From the NCBI RefSeq assembly GCF_032925565.1, contig NZ_CP136708.1, positions 1,426,001 through 1,490,000 on the forward strand: a stretch of 64,000 nt of DNA, written 5' to 3'. Under the pieces are notes generated by a model. It made no database searches, was not told where the DNA came from, and worked only from the letters and a program-made list of their open reading frames with translations. The DNA comes from Alteromonas sp. CI.11.F.A3. GTDB taxonomy: Bacteria; Pseudomonadota; Gammaproteobacteria; Enterobacterales; Alteromonadaceae. Below are positions 1 through 8,618 of this stretch, piece after piece (within the stretch, counting starts at the first letter, position 1; every line of letters starts with the position of its first letter). Position numbers and translations under genes: made by a program.

Positions 1-1970
1 TCAAGCAACGCTTCAATAGCATCACCCGATAGGTTGTTCGACAACACGATACGATCGTCAATATCAATACGGTAGAAATCTACCGTTAAATTGAAATTAG
101 CCGTAGGCGAATAGGTGAAACCTGCACTGTAGTTATCTGACTCTTCAGCATCAAGACCTGGGCTACCCAATGCCTGTGCAACATCACTTGAAGCGGCAAA
201 CGTACCCGTTTCAGTTGGCTCGCCATCCACAAATACTGTGGCAATAGAAGTAAAGTGCTGTTGTTGAAGCGATGGCGCTCTAAAACCAGTAGATACTGAT
301 GCGCGAAGGGCAAGTGCATCGGTAATGGTTACTCGATGTGACATTTTCCAGTTAAACGTACTGCCAAAATCTGAATAGTCTTCATAACGACCAGCTACTG
401 CCACATTCCAGTTTTCGAGCACATCGGCTTCAACATCTACATAAAAGCTGTAGTTGTGGCGAGTGTTTTCACCTGCTGACTCTGGCGTGAAGCCAGGGAA
501 TACTTGTGATCCCGCTGAGCCAAAAGGGCCATCTACAGGGTCGGTAACTACACCACCTGGGCCAAACGTACCTTGGATATACGAGTTTTCTTCACCAGCG
601 GTAATTTCATAGCTTTCGTGACGATATTCCGCACCCATGGCGAAGTTCATTTCACTAAAGAAATAGCCTGTATCCACCAAACGCGACGCATCAGCGTTAA
701 CAATAGTGGTGTTGTATTCAAGCTCACCCGCGTTAAAGCTGGTTTGGCTTGTTGGCCCAAGAGAGGTGTTTAAGCTATTTACTACGCTGTACTCTAGTGC
801 ATTTCCACCGTGGGTGAGTGATAAATCGTAGTTCCACACATCGCCATAACCCTTAATGCCGCCTAGTACAGACATATCTTGAATATCGGTTTGTATAGAA
901 GGTAAAAAGCCATCAGGATAGATAGAGGTAATGTTACGGCTATCTGATGCTCTTCGATAAAAACCGCCACCAATAGAATCACGTGAACTAAAGCCCGCAG
1001 TACCATAAAATTCGATGCTGTCGTTAATGGCTTTACCTGCGTTTACGAACAGCGCGTAATCTTCTACTTCACCGTTACCATATACATGGTTGTAGCGGTT
1101 AACCGTAAATTCTCTTTCATCTAAATTACCATCAGCGTCACGAGCATAATTTTCGCGGGTATCGAAGTCGGAACGATTTGATTCACCGCGATCGCGGTAT
1201 TCTGCTGATACATTTACAAAGCCATCATCGCCCCACTCAAAGCCCATGTTGCCGCGAAGGGTAAAAGTTTGACCGTCGGTCAGTTCACGGTCTGAACCAG
1301 TATTGAATGCAAGGTTGCCATCAGCATCTGCACTTACGCCTTCTAAATTCGGCACGCCGTCCATCGTAGTTACGTTCGCGCCGTATGTGGCCGACACTTC
1401 ACCGCCTTCGCTAGCATCTTTCAATACAATATTAATTACGCCCGCAATGGCGTCTGAACCGTATTGTGCCGCCGCGCCGTCGCGAAGTACTTCAATGCGT
1501 TTAATCGCATTAGCGGGTATAGCATTTAAATCTACAGCCGAAGAGCCACGGCCTACAGAACCGTTTAGGTTAAGTAGCGCTGAAGTATGGCGGCGCTTAC
1601 CATTCACTAAAACAAGTGTGTGATCTGGCGCTAACCCACGAAGCTGAGCGGGGCGAACATGGTCTGTTCCATCAGTAACAGAAGGCTGCGGGAAGTTGAA
1701 GCTTGGCAACAACGAGTTAAGGATCATGTTGGTTTCGGTTAAACCAGTGGCTTCAATAGAAGACGCATCGATAATATCGATAGGAACCGGAGAGTCATTA
1801 ACAGTGCGGCCTACACGGCGCGAACCAACAATTTGAATCTGTTCAACATCTTGTTCGTCAATATTGGTTTGTTCTTGAGCGAAGGATGAAGTCGAAAAAG
1901 GAATAGCAGCGATTGCGCCAGCGATTAAGGAAAGCTTAAAAGCAGAAGCGTTAAATTTTGCCTGTTGCAT
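1..1970 (-). CDS. TonB-dependent outer-membrane receptor, C-terminus beyond window
   Basis: This reading frame stays open from an ATG at 1970 down to the window edge, giving at least 656 codons. It begins with a Sec signal peptide ending near Ser-Phe-Ala-Gln. A TonB-box-like stretch (EQIQIVGSRR) follows, then a plug domain with LRGLAPDHTLVLVNGKRR and an IEVLRDGAAAQYGSDAIAGV motif, the usual plug signature. The remainder is beta-barrel-like, rich in aromatic and Asn/Asp residues. The protein would import a large or scarce ligand across the outer membrane using TonB energy. An AGGAA Shine-Dalgarno lies just before the ATG. The ligand cannot be told from sequence. It is divergent from the VOC gene at 2272. 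The last barrel strands are missing here only because the window ends. Confidence 0.93.
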   Translation of the reverse strand, partial: MQQAKFNASAFKLSLIAGAIAAIPFSTSSFAQEQTNIDEQDVEQIQIVGSRRVGRTVNDSPVPIDIIDASSIEATGLTETNMILNSLLPSFNFPQPSVTDGTDHVRPAQLRGLAPDHTLVLVNGKRRHTSALLNLNGSVGRGSSAVDLNAIPANAIKRIEVLRDGAAAQYGSDAIAGVINIVLKDASEGGEVSATYGANVTTMDGVPNLEGVSADADGNLAFNTGSDRELTDGQTFTLRGNMGFEWGDDGFVNVSAEYRDRGESNRSDFDTRENYARDADGNLDEREFTVNRYNHVYGNGEVEDYALFVNAGKAINDSIEFYGTAGFSSRDSIGGGFYRRASDSRNITSIYPDGFLPSIQTDIQDMSVLGGIKGYGDVWNYDLSLTHGGNALEYSVVNSLNTSLGPTSQTSFNAGELEYNTTIVNADASRLVDTGYFFSEMNFAMGAEYRHESYEITAGEENSYIQGTFGPGGVVTDPVDGPFGSAGSQVFPGFTPESAGENTRHNYSFYVDVEADVLENWNVAVAGRYEDYSDFGSTFNWKMSHRVTITDALALRASVSTGFRAPSLQQQHFTSIATVFVDGEPTETGTFAASSDVAQALGSPGLDAEESDNYSAGFTYSPTANFNLTVDFYRIDIDDRIVLSNNLSGDAIEALL

Positions 1971-2271
1971 TGTGTGTTCCTGAATTTTTATAAATGTATT
2001 TCAACATGAGCATAAACTGCATTTACAGGGCGCTAAAAGCGCGTCTGTTTTACGCGTATTTTTGGTACGCATACTGCACCGCAGTTATTGCGATTACTTT
2101 CTTTTTATGTGGGGTACAGCTAAACGCCGATTTGTCTGATTAGACTTATTATTATTAGATGTGATAAACGCGTTTCGTTCATGTGCTTGAGTAAATCACA
2201 AAAGAGAAGGTAGGCACAATACTAAAGTTGCAACAATTTCTATATATCAAATAACGTAGGAGTGCTTCTCT
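1971..2271. other. Divergent intergenic region
   Basis: About 300 bases between the receptor gene on the minus strand and the VOC gene on the plus strand. It must hold promoters for both genes. I could not assign convincing -35/-10 pairs. The only clear element is the TAGGAG ribosome-binding site at 2257-2262 for the downstream GTG start. Confidence 0.5.
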
Positions 2272-2661
2272 GTGGTACAAAACATACATCACATTAACTT
2301 TCTGGTAAGAGAGTTAGATAAAGCTGTAGCGGCATTCGCCGAACTCACCAATACCCATCCTATATTTGAGCCACTCTCTAGCCGTGGGGCTAATTCGGCG
2401 CGTTTCCAATTGGGCGACACGTGGCTTGTATTTGTCAGCCCAACAGATGAAAACGGCATTATCGCGTCGATTTTAGAAGAAAAAGGAGAGGGGGTTTTTC
2501 TCATTTCATTTGGCAGTGACGATCTTTCAAAAACACTCGCTGGATTAACGGGAAACCCTCGCATGGGTGAAATGCGTAAAGGGCTGGCCAATTGGTATGT
2601 GCAAGACATTTCATTAGATTATGATTTCGGTTCAATACTGCAGCTTTGTGAAGCGCTTTAA
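2272..2661 (+). CDS. VOC-fold (glyoxalase/epimerase-like) protein
   Basis: A 129-residue protein starting with GTG, nine bases after a TAGGAG ribosome-binding site. The N-terminal HHINFLVREL stretch and the GEGVFLISF segment around residue 72-80 resemble methylmalonyl-CoA epimerase and related vicinal-oxygen-chelate proteins, in which GEGVHHIAF carries a metal-binding histidine. Here that histidine is replaced (Phe-Leu). The first-strand His7 and a C-terminal Glu127 are still present. The length equals a single VOC unit. The altered metal site makes an epimerase assignment unsafe; it could be a binding protein or an enzyme of altered chemistry. It stands just upstream of the sigma-54 operon on the same strand, but the 240-base gap with its own control sites suggests separate transcription. 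Confidence 0.8.
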   Translation: MVQNIHHINFLVRELDKAVAAFAELTNTHPIFEPLSSRGANSARFQLGDTWLVFVSPTDENGIIASILEEKGEGVFLISFGSDDLSKTLAGLTGNPRMGEMRKGLANWYVQDISLDYDFGSILQLCEAL

Positions 2662-2690
2662 TATTTATACCTATATATACCTACATTATT

Positions 2691-2726
2691 ATTTCAAATT
2701 GAAATTTATTTATTTCATGTTGAAAT
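2691..2726 (+). promoter_or_regulatory. Paired palindromes, likely activator binding sites
   Basis: Two 15-bp palindromes, ATTTCAAATTGAAAT (2691-2705) and ATTTCATGTTGAAAT (2712-2726), lie with centres 21 bp apart, two helical turns. They sit about 100-130 bp upstream of the -24/-12 promoter at 2824, the normal place for enhancer sites of a sigma-54 activator. Binding by the regulator encoded at 2905 is inferred, not shown. Confidence 0.65.
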
Positions 2727-2823
2727 ATTAATGCTGGTTATTTTCTCATCGATATGACTACACTGGGCGCTTGATTATTGTACAGCCCCCGTGAATCCTA
2801 CCACACACTGTTTTTTTATTAAG

Positions 2824-2841
2824 TTGGCACAACTGGTGCAA
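2824..2841 (+). promoter_or_regulatory. Sigma-54 (-24/-12) promoter
   Basis: The sequence TTGGCACAACTGGTGCAA matches the sigma-54 consensus YTGGCAC-N5-TTGCW, with the GG (2826-2827) and GC (2838-2839) dinucleotides separated by exactly ten bases. Transcription would start near 2851, about 50 bases before the regulator start codon. A TATAAT at 2855-2860 has no matching -35 box and is probably incidental. Confidence 0.75.
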
Positions 2842-2904
2842 TACCCAGTGTAACTATAATAAAAATTCACGTTACTTCATGGGGCAACCTATTGGAGAAA
2901 TGTG

Positions 2905-4785
2905 ATGGAAAACAACAACGTGAAATCGGTAAGATTGGTTCAGCCTCAACTTCGTATCCTTATCGTTGGTTATAACGAATTTAGCCAGCTGGTGGGGAGC
3001 GTGCTACCTGAATACGTCGGTGAAGCCCAATTTAAGATTGTAGATTCCATCGTTGGAAGTACGAAAGAAATTCAACAGCATATTTCAGAATTTGACCCTG
3101 ATGTAATAGTCAGCGCAGGTTCAAATGCGCGATATCTACAATCTGCGTTGTCTATTCCAGTAGTCTCGATGCAAACAACAGAATGGGACGTATTCGAAGC
3201 GGTTGAAAAAGCCTCTAAGGTCTCAAAGTCAATTCACATCATTTCTTTTGCAGAAGCATCGTGCGCAGCAAAGCTTGCTGATTCCCACCTCAATATCAAT
3301 ATTGTAGAGTCGATTTACTTAACGGCCGACCAAGCAAGAGAGCAGTTTCATATTGCGAGTCAATCTGAAGGCATCGCAGTAGTGGGAGCTAGCCTAGTAT
3401 GTGGTTTAGCGAATAGCAAAGGTATTCCCTCATTCTTAATTTATACAGAACGCTCGTGTAGAAAAACCCTTCAAAGCGCCATCGACGAAGCTAAGAGAGC
3501 CCGTTTGTTAGCCAAAGAACAAGCGTTGGTATCATGGTTACTCACTAAATCTCAAACCCCCATTATCATGGTCGATGAGAGCGATGATGCCTTAACCCTT
3601 AATAGCGCTGCCAAGCATCACTTGAATCTAAGTACAAATGCAGAAGTTGATTTAGATGCCCTTATTCATCCAAGTGGTGGAAAACGTGAAACTGATGGCG
3701 AATGTGAAATTAACGGTGAGGAGTGGTGGTTTCATCTAGACACGTTATCAGAAGGCAGTACGAGTAAATTCGTTTACCAACTTTATCGCAAAAAACTTAG
3801 AAAAACGCCATCCAAGCAAGCGGCATCCCCTCGCCACGATTTAGTCTACCAATCTAACGAGATTGAAGCGGTGTTACAGCAGGTCAAGGCGTTTTCAACA
3901 TCGCCAAGTAACGTATTGCTGTTTGGAGAGTCGGGCACGGGAAAAGAGTTAGTTGCCAGGCAAATACATCATCAAGGCCCCTATGCGGGTGGCAAGTTTG
4001 TCGCCCTTAATTGCAGTGCTATCCCATCTGAGTTGTTTGAAGGTGAACTGTTCGGACATCAGGATGGCGCGTATACAGGCTCAAAGCGAGGTGGTCGCAA
4101 AGGGTTAATAGAGGAAGCCGAGAACGGCGCACTATTTCTTGATGAAATTAGCGAGCTAGCGCTAGACCAACAAGCTAAATTGCTAAGGTTTTTACAAGAA
4201 AGAAGCTACCGTCCTTTGGGGGGGAACCAAGAGCGAGAAGTTGACCTAAAACTGATCGCCGCTTCAAACCGTTCGTTATCTGAAATGGTTAATGAAGGCG
4301 CGTTTCGTGAAGATCTCTACTACCGACTCAATGTATTCAATATCTCTATTCCTCCTTTGCGCGAGCGCCCCGACGATATTCTTCACATTGCGGCGCACAA
4401 GCTTGAAAAACTATTAAATCGTTATGGGGTTTTACACAGCCCATCAACCATTCTTGAACATCTCAATGACAGCTTCGCTGCGCACAACTGGCCTGGAAAT
4501 ATACGCGAGTTAGAAAACGTGTTAGAGCGCGTGGTGGCTTATCTTCATACCGTAAACGACCTTGGTCGATTGCAAACAGCATTATCTCAAATTGCGCCAG
4601 AGTTAAGTGGGGGGCGTCAGCCTGTATTGACAGACAAAGGAATAATAAAAATAAAAGAAAACGAACTCATTCTAGCCGCATTGGCGCGATGGAAGGGTGA
4701 TAAACGTAAAGCAGCTCAGGACTTAGGAATTAGCCAAACCACATTGTGGCGAAGGTTAAAAACAATAAATCACAACAATAATTAG
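2905..4785 (+). CDS. PrpR-type sigma-54-dependent transcriptional activator
   Basis: A 626-residue regulator. Residues about 15-190 resemble the PrpR N-terminal sensor domain, which in propionate catabolism responds to 2-methylcitrate. A linker follows. The AAA+ domain has Walker A GESGTGKE (341-348), a GAYTGS loop (388-393) in place of the usual GAFTGA sigma-54 contact, Walker B GALFLDEI (408-415), and the FREDLYYRLNVF and PPLRERPDD segments. A Fis-type helix-turn-helix (KAAQDLGISQTTLWRRL) ends the protein. ATG at 2905 is preferred over the GTG at 2902 because it lies seven bases after GGAG (2894-2897). The next gene starts 15 bases downstream, so the activator heads its own target operon and is probably self-activating. 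Its inducer is likely a small hydroxy-di- or tricarboxylate or its thioester precursor, by analogy only. Confidence 0.93.
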   Translation: MENNNVKSVRLVQPQLRILIVGYNEFSQLVGSVLPEYVGEAQFKIVDSIVGSTKEIQQHISEFDPDVIVSAGSNARYLQSALSIPVVSMQTTEWDVFEAVEKASKVSKSIHIISFAEASCAAKLADSHLNINIVESIYLTADQAREQFHIASQSEGIAVVGASLVCGLANSKGIPSFLIYTERSCRKTLQSAIDEAKRARLLAKEQALVSWLLTKSQTPIIMVDESDDALTLNSAAKHHLNLSTNAEVDLDALIHPSGGKRETDGECEINGEEWWFHLDTLSEGSTSKFVYQLYRKKLRKTPSKQAASPRHDLVYQSNEIEAVLQQVKAFSTSPSNVLLFGESGTGKELVARQIHHQGPYAGGKFVALNCSAIPSELFEGELFGHQDGAYTGSKRGGRKGLIEEAENGALFLDEISELALDQQAKLLRFLQERSYRPLGGNQEREVDLKLIAASNRSLSEMVNEGAFREDLYYRLNVFNISIPPLRERPDDILHIAAHKLEKLLNRYGVLHSPSTILEHLNDSFAAHNWPGNIRELENVLERVVAYLHTVNDLGRLQTALSQIAPELSGGRQPVLTDKGIIKIKENELILAALARWKGDKRKAAQDLGISQTTLWRRLKTINHNNN

Positions 4786-4800
4786 TGTTCGGAGATAGTC

Positions 4801-7377
4801 ATGCAAACCACCGGAAAAACATATTTAGCATTGCAAGTGTCGCTCGCGTTAACCATAGGAAGTTCAGCCATTCCTGCTTTTGCACAAGAAGAAAAGCAAG
4901 CAACGTCTGAGCTCGTTGAAATTATCAGTATTTCACGAAAGCGCCCTGAAAGTATTCAGGAAGTGCCGATTGCGGTAACGGCGTTGTCAGCAAGGGAATT
5001 AGAGGCTGCGGGGGTAGAGCGTCCTTCCGATTTTATTAGCCTGATTCCAAACGTAAGTATTGTTGATGCAGCCAACGTAGGTGATACGCAGGTAAATATC
5101 CGGGGGATTATTTCTACACGCGATGCAGAGTCTACGTTTGCGTATGTAGTGGATGGGGTGTTGCAGACTAACCCGAATAGTTTTAACGAAGGGCTAACCG
5201 ATATAGCCCAAATAGAAGTTTTAAAAGGGCCTCAGGGGGCGCTATATGGCAGAAACGCGGTAGCCGGTGCCATTCTGATAACAACGGAAAAGCCCTCAGA
5301 CGTGATGGAGGCCAGAATTGAAGGTGGCGTTGGTAATAACAATTCGCAGCGCTATTCAGGAATGCTTACCGGGCCGCTTGCTGACAACGTGTTTGGGCGC
5401 ATCGTTGTAGCGCATTCAACCACTGATGGTTTTTATGAAAATGTGTATCTGGGACGTGACGACGCGGTAGATTACTTAGAAGATACATCGGTAAAAGGGC
5501 GTCTTATTTGGGAAGCGACTGATGACCTTACTTACGATTTTCGCGGTTCGTACAGCGAGGCAAAAGGCGGTGCAATAAACTTCAACGCTGTGTTCGCGCT
5601 TCCTAGTTTTGTAGAAGATTTTGGGCAAGATGCATTTTTCAAAGATGTAAATGATCATGAGTTTATTTTTGCTTTTAATGTACCTGGTGAAAATGAGCAA
5701 AAAACCACAGAGTTCTCAGTAAAAGCTGACTGGCAAGGCGATGGTTTCGACGTAACCTCTGTGCTTGCATACAATAATTTAGAAGAATATCTGTTATCAG
5801 ATGGTACAAGCGCTTCATTTTATGGCTATGAAATTACAGAGCAATGTCAAACCGATCGTGCCACATTAAATAACCTTCCTGTCGATTTTGGTGGAGCAGG
5901 AAGAAGCGACTTATTTGGCGATTTCCTATCTCCATTTGTAGTCCTTCCGCCAGGACAGGATTTTCAAGGCGTATATGGACCCTACACGCCATCTACGTGT
6001 GATGGTTATCAATATCAAGAACGAAGCCAACAAGATTACAGCGGAGAAATTAGATTTACATCGAACGACACAGATTCGCCCCTGCAATGGATAGCGGGCG
6101 TCTATTTCGCCAATATTGATAGAGATGTTGTCGTAGCTTACGGTGCTGATTTAGGCCAAGGTTTCTTGCGTCAAGCATACGTTCCGGCCGACGGGCCAAA
6201 CCCTACAGACTTACTGTTTGATGATACGTTTTCAACCACGGTGTTATCTACGTTCGGCCAAATTGAGTACGACGTTAACGACAAATGGGAAGTGTCTTTC
6301 GCACTCAGGTATGACAACGAGTCGCGAGAAGTGGCAAATAATGTACCCAATGTATCTGCCTCTGGTTTTAATGTGAATACCATTGTCGACGGTGTAGTAG
6401 GGCCTATCAACCCTGCATTTACGGCTAATCCTGATGGTATTCCCGATCGCGAGCAAAGCTTTAGTCAGTGGCAGCCAAAGCTAACCGTTAGTTACGAAGC
6501 AAGCGATGCCCTAAACCTTTATGCCAGTTATGGAGTGGGTTTTAGAAGCGGTGGATTTAATTCTATCGGCACTGAAGCCACGTTAGATTTTTGGTTCAAT
6601 GCAAGTGGAACCGGTACACCTGGTGATGCGGTTGATGCTCAACTTATCGTACCTGATAACTATGATAAGGAAATTACCACAAGTATTGAATTCGGTGGCA
6701 AGGGAACGTTTTTAGACAACCGGTTAAAAGTGAACAGCGCGGTGTTTCACACCAAAGTTGAAGATAATCAGTTCTTTGAGTTCTTTGCTGGCCCGTTTGG
6801 ATTATTAAGGGCGGTTACCACCATTGATGAGCTAGAAATTCAGGGCTTCGAAATGGACGCAAACTACCGGGTTAACGACAACCTTAGTGTCTTCGCAGGA
6901 TTGGGGCTTATTGATAGTGAAATCATTGAGAACAGAAATAGACCGCTCTCGGTAGGTAATGAAGCACCACAAACACCAAAATCTTCTTACACCCTAGGTA
7001 TTTCTTACGATCACGAGATTACCAGCGACTTACAACTTACCACCCGAATTGATTATCAATATGTGGGAGAAACCCATTTCCATACGCTGCAAGGTGAAGA
7101 AACGCCTACTATCTGGGATTTCTTCGGCACGTTGGGTGGCGGTGTTCCTCCCGGCCCTCACTCTCAAAACTTCAGTAACGCTCAGCGTGATGCTTATAGC
7201 ACCGTTAACGCTCGCATTTCCATAGAAGGTGAAATGTGGACGGTCGCATTGTGGGGCAAAAACTTAACTGATGAGGCTTATTTGCAAGAGGTGATCCCTG
7301 CGCCAGAATTCGGCGGCTCGTTTGTTCACCCCTCGGCGCTACGTTCCTACGGTTTAGAACTTAGCATGAGTTTCTAA
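4801..7377 (+). CDS. TonB-dependent receptor of the catabolic operon
   Basis: An 858-residue outer-membrane receptor with a signal peptide cut near PAFAQ, a TonB-box-like ELVEIISISRKR segment, and a plug carrying VNIRGI, VLKGPQGALYGRNAVAGAI and a short loop before the barrel. The barrel ends in a terminal Phe (LSMSF), the usual outer-membrane insertion signal. The gene starts 15 bases after the regulator stop, with GGAGA just before the ATG. It is the only transport gene in the operon, so it probably brings in the operon's substrate. That would imply a substrate too large, too scarce or too hydrophobic for porins. No inner-membrane carrier is encoded in the block. The plug style is that of the large orphan receptor group of Alteromonadales; the ligand is unknown. 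Confidence 0.93.
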   Translation: MQTTGKTYLALQVSLALTIGSSAIPAFAQEEKQATSELVEIISISRKRPESIQEVPIAVTALSARELEAAGVERPSDFISLIPNVSIVDAANVGDTQVNIRGIISTRDAESTFAYVVDGVLQTNPNSFNEGLTDIAQIEVLKGPQGALYGRNAVAGAILITTEKPSDVMEARIEGGVGNNNSQRYSGMLTGPLADNVFGRIVVAHSTTDGFYENVYLGRDDAVDYLEDTSVKGRLIWEATDDLTYDFRGSYSEAKGGAINFNAVFALPSFVEDFGQDAFFKDVNDHEFIFAFNVPGENEQKTTEFSVKADWQGDGFDVTSVLAYNNLEEYLLSDGTSASFYGYEITEQCQTDRATLNNLPVDFGGAGRSDLFGDFLSPFVVLPPGQDFQGVYGPYTPSTCDGYQYQERSQQDYSGEIRFTSNDTDSPLQWIAGVYFANIDRDVVVAYGADLGQGFLRQAYVPADGPNPTDLLFDDTFSTTVLSTFGQIEYDVNDKWEVSFALRYDNESREVANNVPNVSASGFNVNTIVDGVVGPINPAFTANPDGIPDREQSFSQWQPKLTVSYEASDALNLYASYGVGFRSGGFNSIGTEATLDFWFNASGTGTPGDAVDAQLIVPDNYDKEITTSIEFGGKGTFLDNRLKVNSAVFHTKVEDNQFFEFFAGPFGLLRAVTTIDELEIQGFEMDANYRVNDNLSVFAGLGLIDSEIIENRNRPLSVGNEAPQTPKSSYTLGISYDHEITSDLQLTTRIDYQYVGETHFHTLQGEETPTIWDFFGTLGGGVPPGPHSQNFSNAQRDAYSTVNARISIEGEMWTVALWGKNLTDEAYLQEVIPAPEFGGSFVHPSALRSYGLELSMSF

Positions 7378-7418
7378 TCCCTACGCTTTGAAGATTGAAT
7401 TGTAATCAGGAAGAATTT

Positions 7419-8618
7419 ATGAATAAACCATTGTCAGGCATTACTGTCATTGACCTTACGCATATGCTGTCAGGGCCATACTGCGGAATGATACTCGCCG
7501 ATTTAGGGGCAGAGACGATTAAAGTGGAGCCATTGCAAGGGGAAGGCACTCGAAAGCTTCTCGCAACCGACCCCGATAATTCGTTGGACGGTATGGGCGC
7601 CTACTTCATTACACTGAACCGAAACAAAAAAAGTGTCTGCATCGATTTAAAATCTGAAGAAGGCTTAAACGTATTCTATGAATTGGTAAAAAAAGCCGAT
7701 GTGGTGGTCAACAACTTTGGTGCAGGTGTACCAACGCGTTTAAAAATCGACTATGAACAGTTAAGTAAAATAAACCCCGAGATAATCACTTGTTCAATTA
7801 CGGGTTTTGGTAGCAACGGCCCCAAATTCAAACGTCCAGCGTTTGATCAAGTGGCACAAGCGACTGGTGGCGGTATGTCTATCACGGGTACCGATCCAAA
7901 TCACCCTGTTCGAGCCGGTATTCCAATCGGTGATTTGGGCGGCGGTATGTTTGCCGTCATGGGGATTCAAGCCGCGCTTTTGGAACGGGCAAAAAGTGGT
8001 AAAGGACAAGACGTTGATATCTCAATGTTAGATTGTCAGATATCACTGCTTAACTACATGGCTACAATGTACTTTCTGTCAGAGAAAGACCCATTCCCCA
8101 TTGGCAATTCGCACTTTGTTCACGTGCCCTACAACACTTTTAAAACAGCGGATGGTTTTATTGTGATTGCAGTTATCACCGATAACTTTTGGCAGAACTT
8201 AAAAACGGTGGTGAAGATAGATGCATTGGACTTACCCGAATTCGATACCCAGCCAGGACGGTGGGCAAAGAAAGACTTTATCGACGAAACCCTTAACCAA
8301 ACACTGCAAACACAAACCTCAAGCTATTGGATTGAAAAGCTAGAAGCGGCGCGTATTCCTTGTGCGCCTGTTAATACGTTCTCTCAAGCCCTCAGTGATG
8401 AACAAGTACAACACCGTAATATGGTGGTTGAGCTTACCTCGGGTGATGGCAACAAAACCAAAGGGCCGGGAAATCCTATTAAGTTTTCACGTACCACAGA
8501 CGAAGTATTCTCGCCTGCACCCAAGGTAGGCGAACACACTAAGGATGTGTTGAAAGATTTAGTAGGCATGAGTGACAGTGAGTTAGCCCTTTTATTTGAG
8601 AAAAAGGTAGTTCGCTGA
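7419..8618 (+). CDS. Family III (CaiB/BaiF) CoA-transferase
   Basis: A 399-residue class III CoA-transferase that would move CoA from a donor such as succinyl-CoA to a carboxylic acid. The opening LSGITVIDLTHMLSGPYCGMILADLGAETIKVE is the family hallmark, as is LNRNKKSVCIDLKSEEG. The catalytic aspartate is Asp172 in GIPIGDLGGGMFA. ATG 7419 follows AGGAAG (7408-7413); an upstream in-frame TTG at 7395 lacks a site. The stop overlaps the lyase start as TGATG. Paired with an HMG-CoA-lyase-family enzyme, it matches the succinyl-CoA:D-citramalate CoA-transferase / R-citramalyl-CoA lyase pair known in Chloroflexus. A citramalate-like substrate is therefore my preferred guess. Other acids cannot be excluded from sequence. 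Confidence 0.92.
   Translation: MNKPLSGITVIDLTHMLSGPYCGMILADLGAETIKVEPLQGEGTRKLLATDPDNSLDGMGAYFITLNRNKKSVCIDLKSEEGLNVFYELVKKADVVVNNFGAGVPTRLKIDYEQLSKINPEIITCSITGFGSNGPKFKRPAFDQVAQATGGGMSITGTDPNHPVRAGIPIGDLGGGMFAVMGIQAALLERAKSGKGQDVDISMLDCQISLLNYMATMYFLSEKDPFPIGNSHFVHVPYNTFKTADGFIVIAVITDNFWQNLKTVVKIDALDLPEFDTQPGRWAKKDFIDETLNQTLQTQTSSYWIEKLEAARIPCAPVNTFSQALSDEQVQHRNMVVELTSGDGNKTKGPGNPIKFSRTTDEVFSPAPKVGEHTKDVLKDLVGMSDSELALLFEKKVVR

Noticed and set aside
2855..2860. TATAAT as a sigma-70 promoter of the regulator gene
   Set aside because: No -35 box at a proper distance; the overlapping -24/-12 element is much stronger.
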